DNA of 64,000 nt, taken from assembly GCF_000425045.1 (NCBI RefSeq), contig NZ_AULA01000002.1, positions 1 through 64,000 on the forward strand, written 5' to 3'. Below are positions 25,449-33,833 of this stretch, piece after piece. The notes beneath the pieces were generated by a model that ran no database searches, was not told where the DNA came from, and saw only the letters and a program-made list of their open reading frames with translations. The stretch's first letter is position 1, and each line of letters opens with the position of its first letter. The position numbers were made by a program, and so were the translations under genes. This stretch comes from Acidaminococcus intestini DSM 21505 (GTDB lineage Bacteria > Bacillota > Negativicutes > Acidaminococcales > Acidaminococcaceae).

Positions 25449-26236
25449 AAGGCAGCCTCCTTTTTGGGGTCCATTTCATCGCAGGAAAGGCATTGCGGAG
25501 CCAGGAACCGGCTAAGGAACTGACGGGTCCTTTTCTCCTTCGGATGGACGAGGACTTCCTGGGCACTCCCCCGCTCCACAATATAGCCATTTTCCATAAA
25601 GACAACTTGATCGGCCACTTCCCTGGCAAAGGCAATCTCGTGAGTCACAATAATCATGGTAATCTTTAATTTTGAGGCAATCTCTCGGATCACAGACAAC
25701 ACTTCTCCCACGATTTCAGGGTCCAGGGCGCTCGTTGGTTCATCAAACAAGATGACCTTAGGATTCATGGCAAGGGCCCGGGCAATGCCAACGCGCTGCT
25801 GCTGACCGCCTGAAAGCTGGATGGGATAGGCATTCAGATATTCTGCCATGCCGACCTGCTGCAGGCAGGCAATGGCTTTTTCACGGGCTTCCTTTTTGGC
25901 CATTTTCTGGACCGTCACAAGCCCTTCCATCACATTTTGAAGAACGGTCATATTGGAAAAAAGATTGTAAAGCTGAAAAACCATGGCCGTATTGCGGCGG
26001 ACATGAAGGATTTCCTTTTTGCTGGCGCGTTTCATATCAATGATGGGTTCCTCATCAAGCTGAAGCGTCCCTTTATCAGCGGGTCCCAAAAAATTAATGG
26101 TTCTCAAAAAGGTCGTTTTCCCACTCCCAGAAGGGCCTATGATGACTGTCACACTGCCCGTTGGCACCTCAAGGCTGACATCTTTTAGGACCGGGCGTTT
26201 CCCATAGCTTTTTTCAACGTGCTCAATGCGGATCAT
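25427..26236 (-). CDS. Amino-acid ABC transporter ATP-binding protein
   Basis: A 269-residue polar-amino-acid-type ATPase: Walker A GPSGSGKTTF (about 34-43), Q-loop VFQLYNLFSNM, signature LSGGQQQRV (about 142-150), Walker B VILFDEPTSALDP, and the H-loop VTHE. It drives the two permeases that follow upstream in the operon. It starts inside the end of the permease gene (ATGA-type overlap of four bases). By family and context it is closest to cystine or cysteine-derivative importers (TcyN/YxeO type). Confidence 0.93.
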   Translation of the reverse strand: MIRIEHVEKSYGKRPVLKDVSLEVPTGSVTVIIGPSGSGKTTFLRTINFLGPADKGTLQLDEEPIIDMKRASKKEILHVRRNTAMVFQLYNLFSNMTVLQNVMEGLVTVQKMAKKEAREKAIACLQQVGMAEYLNAYPIQLSGGQQQRVGIARALAMNPKVILFDEPTSALDPEIVGEVLSVIREIASKLKITMIIVTHEIAFAREVADQVVFMENGYIVERGSAQEVLVHPKEKRTRQFLSRFLAPQCLSCDEMDPKKEAALWLNTAS

Positions 26237-26955
26237 GCTAGATTCCCCTTTCTAAACCGATTGCTTCTAACTTCCATCTTCCCAAAAATAAATTCAAATC
26301 CGACGCCCATAAGCCAATAAAGGATTGCTACTGCCATATAGGCTTCAAAGTAGCGCATACTGTCTTCGCTGAACAATTTGGCTGCACCAAAAAGCTCAAC
26401 TACGGTAATGACAAAGACGATACTTGTACTTTTCATAGTCGAAAGAAACTGATTGGCAAACATGGGCAGGGCCACCGTTACTGCTTGAGGGAAGATGACC
26501 CGAAAAAAAGCCTGAAGTCCTGTCATTCCAATGGATTTGGCGGCTTCTTTCTGACCTTCCGGTACTGCTTCATAGGCAGCTCGAAAAATCTCCGTTAAAT
26601 ACGCCCCGGTATGGAGGGTGAGCCCCACGACAGCTACTTGGAGGGCTGTTACTTTTTCCACGGGAAAATGAAATACGCCTTCTTGGTCCATGGCCATAAC
26701 AAAAATGGGCAGTCCATAATAGACAAGATAGAGCAGGACCATATTCGGCAAGCTACGGCAGATGAGGACATAAAGGGCGGCCAGTTCCTTAAAAAGAGGG
26801 ACTCTGCGGATTTCAAGAAAAGCGCAGAAAAGGGCCCAGAAAGTGCCTAGACAAACACTGCTGACAGTCAGTCCCAAAGTCACCTTGAGATAGGGAAAAA
26901 TGTAGACGAGGCCTGAGACAATATAGGATGGATCAAAAAAAGCTGTACTATTCAT
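26233..26955 (-). CDS. Amino-acid ABC transporter permease (1)
   Basis: A 240-residue HisM-type membrane protein with about five membrane segments and the binding-protein-dependent transport signature around GAYLTEIFRAAYEAVPEGQKEAA, which forms the coupling loop to the ATPase. It overlaps the next permease by eight bases. Two different permeases in tandem imply a heterodimeric pore, as in YxeN/TcyLM-type systems that sometimes have one or two permeases. Confidence 0.92.
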   Translation of the reverse strand: MNSTAFFDPSYIVSGLVYIFPYLKVTLGLTVSSVCLGTFWALFCAFLEIRRVPLFKELAALYVLICRSLPNMVLLYLVYYGLPIFVMAMDQEGVFHFPVEKVTALQVAVVGLTLHTGAYLTEIFRAAYEAVPEGQKEAAKSIGMTGLQAFFRVIFPQAVTVALPMFANQFLSTMKSTSIVFVITVVELFGAAKLFSEDSMRYFEAYMAVAILYWLMGVGFEFIFGKMEVRSNRFRKGNLA

Positions 26956-27637
26956 ATTCTCCTCCTATCACGGTCAAGGTGTCTTCTGAAATCCGAAAAT
27001 GATGTTCAAGGGCCCGTCCCAATAAGGTAAGGGCAAAGATCATCGCCCCATAAAGGATGGCGACATCCACGTATAGTTCCAGATACCGCTGGGAATTTCC
27101 GCCCATGAGTTCAGCTTGGCGCATAACATCAACAATGCCTACATTAAAGATCAAGGCCGTGCCTTTAAGGGTGCTGATGACCTCATTCACAAGAGGCGGG
27201 ATGGAAAGCACAAAAGCCTGAGGAAGGACGATGCGCCGATAAATCTGGGCATCGGTCATTCCTAAACTGGCAGCGGCCTCTTTTTCTCCCGGCTGGATGG
27301 CCGCTAAGCTCCCACGCAGGATTTCCGCCCCATAGCCAGCAACGTGGAGTGCAAAGATCACCAAAACAAAGAGCAAGGGCGGCAGGTCCGACACATCCAC
27401 GCCTGCACCTGAAAGAAGCTGGGGAACACCAAAATAGACAACAAAGAGTTGGACGATAAAGGGAGTACTGCGGATAAAGGAAATAAAGATTCGATAGCCC
27501 CCACTTACTATGCGCGATCCCTGATCCTTCCATACGGCCAGAAGGGCTGCCAAAATAAGTCCTGGGACAACGGATAGGAGCGTCACAAAGAGCGTTACGG
27601 AAAGGTAGCCGGCCAGTTTGGGCAGCGAGGCAAGCAT
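26948..27637 (-). CDS. Amino-acid ABC transporter permease (2)
   Basis: A 229-residue membrane protein of the same family, with about five segments and the EAA-type loop GYGAEILRGSLAAIQPGEKEAA. Together with the other permease, ATPase and binding protein it forms an importer for a polar amino acid or derivative. A 54-base gap separates it from the binding-protein gene. Confidence 0.92.
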   Translation of the reverse strand: MLASLPKLAGYLSVTLFVTLLSVVPGLILAALLAVWKDQGSRIVSGGYRIFISFIRSTPFIVQLFVVYFGVPQLLSGAGVDVSDLPPLLFVLVIFALHVAGYGAEILRGSLAAIQPGEKEAAASLGMTDAQIYRRIVLPQAFVLSIPPLVNEVISTLKGTALIFNVGIVDVMRQAELMGGNSQRYLELYVDVAILYGAMIFALTLLGRALEHHFRISEDTLTVIGGEYE

Positions 27638-27691
27638 ATAGGCTGAACTGAAATAACTTCCTATTTTTGTTTCACTCCTTTCCTTGGTTCT

Positions 27692-28525
27692 TTATTTTGG
27701 CTGGACGGTGTAGTCCTTGCCAAGGTACTGTTCGGAGAGCTTTTTCAAGGTTCCGTCTGCCTGCATTTCTTTTAGCACCTTATCAATCTTTTGGATGACG
27801 GATTCAAACTTAGGATCCTTACGGAACATGAAATAGGTCGGAACAGACTGGAAGACGGGGCCAACAGAAACAACAGGGAGATTCTTGTCCTTTCGGGCCG
27901 CAGCCACGACATATTCATATTCTCCTGCGGCATCTGCCCGTCCTGTTGCAACAAGATTCAGGTTTTCCGCAGATCCCTTATCACTGTAAATGGCCTCAAT
28001 GGCATTGCCATTTTTCTTATTGAGATCGTTGATGAGATCGCGGAACTCAGAATTTGCCGTAAGGGCAACCTTCTTTCCCTTGAGGTCGTCGAGACTCTTG
28101 ATGTCCGTACAGCCTTCTTTGACAACAAGTTTCCGAGCCGTGTAGTTATTGGGCACATTCGTATAAAGGTACTTTCCTTCGCGAGCCGGATTGCGCCGCA
28201 TTTGGTTGGCGATGGCATCAACTTGTTTGGAGTTCATGGCAACAATGGCAGCATCGACGGCCATTGCCTTGAATTCAAAATGCAGACTCGGATCACGGCG
28301 TTCCACTTCCTTAAGGATTTCCACATCATAACCGGTGAGGTTTCCCTTATCGTCCGTATAGGTGAACGGTTTCGCCGTTCCACGGGTGGCCACCACAATC
28401 TTTTGAGCCTCTTTATGGGGGACATTCCCTTCTTTTTTATCATTTCCGCAGCCGGCCAAGGCAACGACAGCAGCGACAACGGTCAAAACAGCCGTCCATT
28501 TTTTCACGCGGTTTATCTTCATCAT
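27692..28525 (-). CDS. Amino-acid ABC transporter substrate-binding lipoprotein
   Basis: A 277-residue periplasmic/lipid-anchored solute-binding protein. It begins with a basic n-region and a hydrophobic stretch to the lipobox LAGC (Cys at about 26), then the bacterial SBP_bac_3 fold: IVVATRGTAKPFTYTDDKGNLTGYDVEI, two lobes with SLDDLKGKKVAL and a C-terminal DGTLKKLSEQYLG. The start lies after GGGGAGGA; ATGs at 28525 and 28522 are both possible. It overlaps the end of the MmgE/PrpD gene by four bases. Confidence 0.92.
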   Translation of the reverse strand: MMKINRVKKWTAVLTVVAAVVALAGCGNDKKEGNVPHKEAQKIVVATRGTAKPFTYTDDKGNLTGYDVEILKEVERRDPSLHFEFKAMAVDAAIVAMNSKQVDAIANQMRRNPAREGKYLYTNVPNNYTARKLVVKEGCTDIKSLDDLKGKKVALTANSEFRDLINDLNKKNGNAIEAIYSDKGSAENLNLVATGRADAAGEYEYVVAAARKDKNLPVVSVGPVFQSVPTYFMFRKDPKFESVIQKIDKVLKEMQADGTLKKLSEQYLGKDYTVQPK

Positions 28526-29865
28526 ACTTCCTCCCCTGATTCTACACTTAGGAGCGGCCAAAGTGACTCCATGGTCCCCTTGGGCCAATTCCTCGTTTGT
28601 TCCATAACTTTTCCGGCCCAGTTTTCATCCTTCGAAAGGGCCAATTTTTCAAATAGGTCTTCCTCTGTAAAGGGTCGATTGGGCGACCCTGGCGGTGCGG
28701 ATTCCTCTGCCGTGATGACCTTTCCCGATCTTGTCTGGACTGTTACAACAATCCTGCGCACACTTTTGGGGACACGCGGCAAATCACGGCTCCGCTGCAT
28801 TCTGGGTAAGGCTTTTGTAAAGCTTTCCGGGACCTTTTCCAGATCAAAGAATCGGTCTTCTACGCACCCTTGGGTCAGAACCTGATAAGCGACGTATTCC
28901 ATGGAAAACTTCCCTTCCACTCCTGTTAGAGGCGCCTCATAGCGAAGGGCTTTATCTGCGCCAGGCGGAAAATGAAAAACAATTTTTTGAAGGTCATCGA
29001 GCCGAATACCCTGCTGCCATAGCTTCTTACAAGCAGCTTCCCCACCAATGGCGGCACTGCAGTAAGGATGGGTCTTCATCCATAACCCGGGATCGAGGAT
29101 CTGCCCTTTATTGAGCCAGTTAGACTCAAAAAATTCAGCACTACCCGTTGGTGCTGAAAAGGTTTTCAGCCATCCCGTTTGGGAATTGAAGGGTGTTTCC
29201 CTAGCGGACAGCCCGACAGCGGTTACAAGGTCAAAGGCAAAGACCGCGTTTCTTGCAGCAAAGCCTGAATGAAGGGGTTTTCCATCACTGCCGGCCTGCA
29301 TCCCCAGACCGCCGGACTGACTGCCGCAGAGGGATAAGAGCTGCGCCGTTTTAGACTCGTCAAGTTGGGCCCATTTAGCTAGGGCGCAGGCGCCGCCCAA
29401 AGGGCCCAAGGTTCCTGTGGAATGCCACCCCTGCCATTTATGTTCGGGATTGACAAGACTTCCCAATAGGCCTTCCAATTCAGCGCCCACAACATAGGCG
29501 GTCAAGAAGTCTTTGACTGACTGCCGCGACGCCATAACAGAAAGGAGGACGGAAAAAAGAACGGTACTGAAATGACCGGCAATATTTGATTGGGCATCAT
29601 CAAGGTCAAGATAATGGGAAGCAAACCCGTTATAAAAGGCAGCAAAAATGGGGTAGCTGGTTCCCTTCTGTCCCACCATAAGACCCTTACCGGCAAACCC
29701 CTGGGCCCAGTGTGCCGCCGCCTTGACTTTCTGCCTCCCTACCGCCCGATAAAGGGAAGCGAGGTAGTCCAAGAACGCTCTTCTTGCTTCCAGCAAAAGA
29801 TCGTCCCGATGGGTCAGATCTGTTTCCTTGATGAGCCGGACAATGGTTCCCGTAATGTCATCCAT
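28522..29865 (-). CDS. MmgE/PrpD family protein (YxeQ-like context)
   Basis: A 447-residue MmgE/PrpD-family protein (relatives include 2-methylcitrate dehydratase and cis-aconitate decarboxylase). Seen: the N-terminal helical domain with FYNGFASHYLDLDDAQ near residue 85, the HWTGTLG-like HSTGTLGPLGGA, GLGMQAGSDGKPLHSGFAARN and a smaller C-terminal lid domain. An MmgE/PrpD gene (yxeQ) is also part of the B. subtilis yxe operon, where its exact step is unclear. I took the ATG at 29865, with AGGGG 8 bases upstream. A dehydratase acting on a dicarboxylic side product (for example malate/fumarate-like) is possible. Confidence 0.8.
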   Translation of the reverse strand: MDDITGTIVRLIKETDLTHRDDLLLEARRAFLDYLASLYRAVGRQKVKAAAHWAQGFAGKGLMVGQKGTSYPIFAAFYNGFASHYLDLDDAQSNIAGHFSTVLFSVLLSVMASRQSVKDFLTAYVVGAELEGLLGSLVNPEHKWQGWHSTGTLGPLGGACALAKWAQLDESKTAQLLSLCGSQSGGLGMQAGSDGKPLHSGFAARNAVFAFDLVTAVGLSARETPFNSQTGWLKTFSAPTGSAEFFESNWLNKGQILDPGLWMKTHPYCSAAIGGEAACKKLWQQGIRLDDLQKIVFHFPPGADKALRYEAPLTGVEGKFSMEYVAYQVLTQGCVEDRFFDLEKVPESFTKALPRMQRSRDLPRVPKSVRRIVVTVQTRSGKVITAEESAPPGSPNRPFTEEDLFEKLALSKDENWAGKVMEQTRNWPKGTMESLWPLLSVESGEEV

Positions 29866-29885
29866 GGTTTCCACCCCTGCCGCTT

Positions 29886-30983
29886 TTATTTAGCGAATTT
29901 TGCCGCCCGGTCATTAGGCTCTTCCCAAATTGACATATCCGGGCCTTTAGGCACAATGCGCGGAAAATCTTCAAAAGGCGTGTGATCTACATAATAAAAA
30001 CGCTTGCGCATGGAGTCAAAATCCGTATTCTTTCCAAAGGCCGGATGGGAATAAAGATCCTTTGCATAATTCCAAAGATTGGGATAATCCACGAGCCGTT
30101 TTTTGTTCACATAATATTTTTGATAGAACACAAGATCGAAACGGGCAAGGGTCACATAAAGCCGAATATCCGGATCGGTGATGGTATCGCCAAATAGGTA
30201 GCGCCGTGAACTAAGACGTTTTTCCAGCCAGTCCAGACGGTCAAAGACTTTATTGTAGTAGAATTCATAATCCTTCTGGCTGGTAACAAGGGCTGCCAGG
30301 TTGACTGCAAGATTGACGTCAGCATAGATGATGTCATTGAGGGCATCAATATCATCATGCAGGGCTTCTGGATAAAGATCCGGTGCGTCAGGACGGAAGT
30401 ATTTTTTCCAGGCCGTTTCCAGCTCCGTCGTAAGGTCGTGGTAGTCATTATTGACAACAGCGCCCGTTGTGACATCAACAATGGCAGGAACGGTGCTGCG
30501 CTGATCATAATGAGGATTGCCTTTTCGATAGCATTCCCCCAGGGAATGAACCTTCAAAACAGGGTCAACGCCGTCGGGATCAAGGGTGAAGAACCAATCA
30601 CCAACAACACCGGCAGGACGCAGGGGATCGACAACCCCCTTGGAAATCACTTGATCAAGACCTAACAGATCGATGGCAATGGCAATCCTATGAGCCCACG
30701 GACAATGGCGGGACCAAATGAGACGATACCGTCCCGCTTCCACAGGAAGGAAACCCGGTCCTTCACCAAAGGGCGTCGTAAACTGCGGTTCCTCGTCGTC
30801 AGCATATTTTTGGCGACGATTGAAGTTGGAATGGTCCTGTCCATCATATTCCTTTTGAACCGTATGGGCCCGGGGATTACTGGAATGAAACTCGGAAAAA
30901 TCAATGGGGCATGGGTTCATGGCTTTTTTTACCGTAACCTTTTTCCATTCTGCTGCGATTTCAGGATCTTTTGCAAAACTCAT
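29886..30983 (-). CDS. Glutathionyl-hydroquinone reductase family protein (GST, YqjG/ECM4-like)
   Basis: A 365-residue GST-superfamily protein of the xi class. The N-terminal thioredoxin-like domain contains the catalytic-type SRHCPWAHR (Cys at about residue 92) and the substrate-side STVPAIVD; the all-helical C-terminal domain has RLDWLEKRLSSRRYLFGDTITDPDIRLYVTL. Known members use glutathione to take the thiol off glutathionyl-hydroquinones by reductive C-S cleavage. Strict anaerobes seldom make glutathione, so the thiol partner here may differ. It is the first gene of a seven-gene operon with MmgE/PrpD, an amino-acid importer and GNAT, and has a near-consensus promoter. The following gene starts 20 bases later. 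Confidence 0.85.
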   Translation of the reverse strand: MSFAKDPEIAAEWKKVTVKKAMNPCPIDFSEFHSSNPRAHTVQKEYDGQDHSNFNRRQKYADDEEPQFTTPFGEGPGFLPVEAGRYRLIWSRHCPWAHRIAIAIDLLGLDQVISKGVVDPLRPAGVVGDWFFTLDPDGVDPVLKVHSLGECYRKGNPHYDQRSTVPAIVDVTTGAVVNNDYHDLTTELETAWKKYFRPDAPDLYPEALHDDIDALNDIIYADVNLAVNLAALVTSQKDYEFYYNKVFDRLDWLEKRLSSRRYLFGDTITDPDIRLYVTLARFDLVFYQKYYVNKKRLVDYPNLWNYAKDLYSHPAFGKNTDFDSMRKRFYYVDHTPFEDFPRIVPKGPDMSIWEEPNDRAAKFAK

Positions 30984-31037
30984 CTTATCCGCTCCTTTAA
31001 TTCCTATATATTTTCTATGTTTTTGGTTATGCCCTAT

Positions 31038-31065
31038 ATCATAGCACTTTAGTCTAATTTGTCAA
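31038..31065 (-). promoter_or_regulatory. Promoter of the seven-gene import operon
   Basis: On the minus strand: -35 TTGACA (31060-31065), 16-base spacer, -10 TATGAT (31038-31043). It lies about 55 bases upstream of the GST-like gene. The upstream stretch to 31110 is AT-rich with a short palindrome TTATTAATAA. Confidence 0.75.
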
Positions 31066-31178
31066 TCAATTTTTTTCATAAACTATATTCTTATTATTAA
31101 TAATCTTAATGATATGATTATAAAGCCGTTTATTGGGATGGCTTGAGATAAACCGTGTTTCTATGCGCTTTATCGCAC

Positions 31179-31225
31179 AAAAAAAGCTTTTCGCATCAGC
31201 CAATCAAACTGCCTCTGCGAAAAGC
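31179..31225 (-). terminator. Terminator after the phosphodiesterase gene
   Basis: GCTTTTCGCA (31186-31195) pairs with TGCGAAAAGC (31216-31225); on the minus strand TTTTTTTG follows. Confidence 0.8.
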
Positions 31226-31263
31226 CAACAAATAAAGCATTGATTTCTTATCCTACTGAAAAA

Positions 31264-31821
31264 CTAGTAATTTGTAAGATCCATCTCATGAAAAATCTCC
31301 CCGTCAAGGGTTTTCCACGTGACTTTGCTGCCCTTTATGACGAGGTAGCTATGGGGCGAATTCTCTTTGGGTAAGGTCACGGACCCAGGATTGAGAACCC
31401 AGTGATCTGTCCCAAAGGGCGTCCAATTAGGCACATGGGTATGGCCATGGAGCAGGATATCACCTGGGCCCAAGGGCGGCAAGGCACTCAGGTTATAATG
31501 ATGGCCATGGGTCACAAAATAGGTCCGTTCCCCTACCATCATGAGGGCATAATCCGCCATGATAGGGAAAGCAAGGACCATTTGATCAACTTCACTGTCG
31601 CAATTGCCCCGTACAGCCGATATGGGGCAAGGCGCGTTCGTAAGTAGCGCAATGACTTCCTTAGGGGCATAGCCTTTGGGAAGATCATTGCGGGCCCCAT
31701 GGTATAGCAGGTCCCCCAACAGAAGCATTCGTTCCGCCTTTTCCCGTGCGGCTGCTGCCATGAGTTTTTTCGTGTAAAAACCCGAACCATGAAGGTCAGA
31801 CGCTACGATAATCTTCTTCAT
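31264..31821 (-). CDS. YfcE-type metallophosphodiesterase
   Basis: A 185-residue calcineurin-like phosphoesterase of the YfcE/MJ0936 group, which hydrolyses simple phosphodiesters with Mn2+. The metal ligands are visible: SDLHGS (Asp9, His11), LLGDLLYHG, RGNCDSE, THGHHYN and GHTHVP. Length fits. The ATG overlaps the end of the upstream LOG gene by four bases, so they form an operon ending at the terminator. Confidence 0.88.
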   Translation of the reverse strand: MKKIIVASDLHGSGFYTKKLMAAAAREKAERMLLLGDLLYHGARNDLPKGYAPKEVIALLTNAPCPISAVRGNCDSEVDQMVLAFPIMADYALMMVGERTYFVTHGHHYNLSALPPLGPGDILLHGHTHVPNWTPFGTDHWVLNPGSVTLPKENSPHSYLVIKGSKVTWKTLDGEIFHEMDLTNY

Positions 31822-32360
31822 CCTTCTTCCTCCTCCAGATAATAACGGATCTCGTCGAGGCAGCGAGGAAAGAGCACAATTTCTTCATAGTCAGAAACGA
31901 TGAATTCCTGCCGGCCCATGCGCTGACACATGGATTCCAAAGGATCATAATAGCCGCTTACATTGTAGATGAGGCAGGGCGCGGTGCACTTTTTGAGGCG
32001 TCTTAGGCTCATGATTTCAGAGATCTCTTCCAAGGTTCCTGGCCCGCCGGGAAGGGCAATGAAGGCTTCGCCCAGGTCGATCATCCGTCTTTTGCGATCT
32101 TCCATGGTTTTCACCGTATAAAGCTTTGTGAGCCGGTCATGGACCTTATCCGGGGTCTTCAAAAATTCCGGGATGACCCCAATGACGGGACCTCCCTCGG
32201 CAAGCACCGCGTCCGCTACGGCACCCATAAGGCCAATCTTGCCACCTCCATAGATGAGGGTATGGCCATTTGTGCCAATCCAGTGTCCCAGTTCTTTGGC
32301 TTTTTCTTGGTAAATGGGATCCGCACCAAACTGGGATCCACAGTAGACGGTGATATTCAT
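31818..32360 (-). CDS. LOG family protein (TIGR00730)
   Basis: A 180-residue Rossmann-fold protein of the 'lysine decarboxylase'-misnamed LOG family; characterised members are nucleoside 5'-monophosphate phosphoribohydrolases. The signature GGGKIGLMG (about 39-47), the basic RKRRM and PGGPGTLEE (about 105-113) are all present. In bacteria outside plants' partners the natural substrate is unsure (AMP-like). Confidence 0.9.
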   Translation of the reverse strand: MNITVYCGSQFGADPIYQEKAKELGHWIGTNGHTLIYGGGKIGLMGAVADAVLAEGGPVIGVIPEFLKTPDKVHDRLTKLYTVKTMEDRKRRMIDLGEAFIALPGGPGTLEEISEIMSLRRLKKCTAPCLIYNVSGYYDPLESMCQRMGRQEFIVSDYEEIVLFPRCLDEIRYYLEEEEG

Positions 32361-32424
32361 AGAAAACTCCTTTGGATAATTGAGGAAAAGGACCCACTCC
32401 GCAAGGGGCGTGGATCCAAAGTAA

Positions 32425-33213
32425 TCAGAGAATGCTTAGTTCTGAGTTAAGAAGGTCGGTGACGAACATGTGACCAGGAGCATGCGTAATCATAAACTCA
32501 GGTTTTACGGCCATGGCGACGGCTTGAGGCGTTACGCCGCAGGCCCAGAATACAGGAATTTCCCCAGGACCAATGGTGCTTGGTTCCCCAAAATCAGGAT
32601 GATTGATGTCCTTGATCCCGATGGCGGCAGGGTCCCCCATATGAATGGGAGCGCCATGGACGTTGGGCATACGGCTTGTGACCTGGACGGCACGGATGGC
32701 GTCCTTCATCTTCATAGGGCGCATAGAAACAACAGTTGGTCCATGGAAGACGCCGGCGGGGATGCATTCGCGGTTCGTAATATACATGGGAACGTTGTGC
32801 CCTTCCGTGATGTGGCGTACTTCAAGGCCCGCGTCAAGGAGCGGTCCTTCAAAGGAAAAGCTGCAGCCGAGAAGAAAGGCGACAAGGTCATCACGCCAAT
32901 ATTGTTCAAGGGTGGCCACTTCTTCTGCCATCTCGCCGTGACGATAGATGCGGTATTTGGGAATGTCATAGCGCAGGTCGGCACCGGGCGCGGCAAGGCG
33001 CGGCTCGGGGTTTCCCACTTCCGTTACATCAAGGATGGGGCAAGGTTTGGGATTGCGTGTTGCAAAAAGGAGAAAATCAAAGGCCAGGTCCTTGGGCAAA
33101 ATGACGAGGTTTGCTTGAGCGTAGCCATTGCAAACGCCAGAAGTCTGACCTGTAAAGCGGCCGGAACGAACAAGCTCACGAAAAGCGGTCGGTTTCATGG
33201 TACTGCAGTCCAT
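32425..33213 (-). CDS. Putative hydro-lyase (DUF1445 family)
   Basis: A 262-residue member of the DUF1445/UPF0317 family, annotated as putative hydro-lyases and related to D-glutamate cyclase. Seen: the opening FRELVRSGRFTGQTSGVCNGYAQANL, PKYRIYRHG, the central FLLGCSFSFEGPLLDAG, NVPMYITNREC and the late CGVTPQAVAM. I chose the ATG at 33213, 7 bases after AAGGAGG; the upstream ATG at 33219 almost touches that site. It stands between the small ORF and the LOG gene. Confidence 0.85.
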   Translation of the reverse strand: MDCSTMKPTAFRELVRSGRFTGQTSGVCNGYAQANLVILPKDLAFDFLLFATRNPKPCPILDVTEVGNPEPRLAAPGADLRYDIPKYRIYRHGEMAEEVATLEQYWRDDLVAFLLGCSFSFEGPLLDAGLEVRHITEGHNVPMYITNRECIPAGVFHGPTVVSMRPMKMKDAIRAVQVTSRMPNVHGAPIHMGDPAAIGIKDINHPDFGEPSTIGPGEIPVFWACGVTPQAVAMAVKPEFMITHAPGHMFVTDLLNSELSIL

Positions 33214-33312
33214 TGTCATGCCTCCTTTTGCCGTCTAAGCGGCATCCTTGTAAAATATACTTATGCTCCTTTCACTATACCCTATCTTGATGGCTTTGTG
33301 AACTCTTTTTTC

Positions 33313-33346
33313 AGCGGCAAAGGCCGCCGCCCGTAGGCAGCGGCCT
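33313..33346. terminator. GC-rich hairpin after the small ORF
   Basis: AAGGCCGC and GCC arms pair across CGTA with AGCGGCCTT; no strong T-run on either side, so a terminator role is uncertain. Confidence 0.4.
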
Positions 33347-33351
33347 TCATT

Positions 33352-33585
33352 TCAGGAAATGAGTGCGTTCCACTGACGGGCAGGACCCGTCATGCCAGAT
33401 TTTTTTGAGGAAAAGGAACCTGTTGCTAGAAAGACCATAACGAGGTCCCAGGTACGAAACATCTTTTCTTCTGCCATTTTAATCATGAAGAATCCCTCCC
33501 TTTCAGATTGGTTCAAATGAGCTGGGAAGATCAGTTTCCCTTCAAGAAACGGATTTTGATTATTCCTTTCTTGAATGTTTTTCAT
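33352..33585 (-). CDS. Small hypothetical protein
   Basis: A 77-residue reading frame with AAGGAG 6 bases before the ATG at 33585. Inside it, a second in-frame ATG at 33489 has an even better site (AGGGAGGG, 9 bases upstream) and would give a 45-residue protein ending RTWDLVMVFLATGSFSSKKSGMTGPARQWNALIS in two halves: a hydrophobic WDLVMVFLATGSF and a Ser/Lys/Gly tail. I recognise no family. The opposite strand has a competing 43-codon frame from 33393, so coding is not certain. Confidence 0.35.
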   Translation of the reverse strand: MKNIQERNNQNPFLEGKLIFPAHLNQSEREGFFMIKMAEEKMFRTWDLVMVFLATGSFSSKKSGMTGPARQWNALIS

Positions 33586-33833
33586 TATACGCTCCTTTTC
33601 GTTCACGTAAAGGCCTTCACAAATCCTTCACAATTTCAATTTGCAAGTTCATTTATATTGTAATTAATTTTACTTAATCTCGAAAAACTTATCACATTTC
33701 ACCAATTTCTTGAGTTTATTTTCATTTAACCGTTCTATTTTATCAGTAAAAATCCACACGAGATAGGATTTCCTTTTCTCATGTGGAGGGCAATATTTTT
33801 TAGGATCTGTATTTTTCTGAACAACAAGCATCC

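Noticed and set aside
24390-25523. 377-codon plus-strand frame
   Set aside because: It spans the terminator, the exported-protein gene and the GNAT gene on the other strand; no coherent domain.
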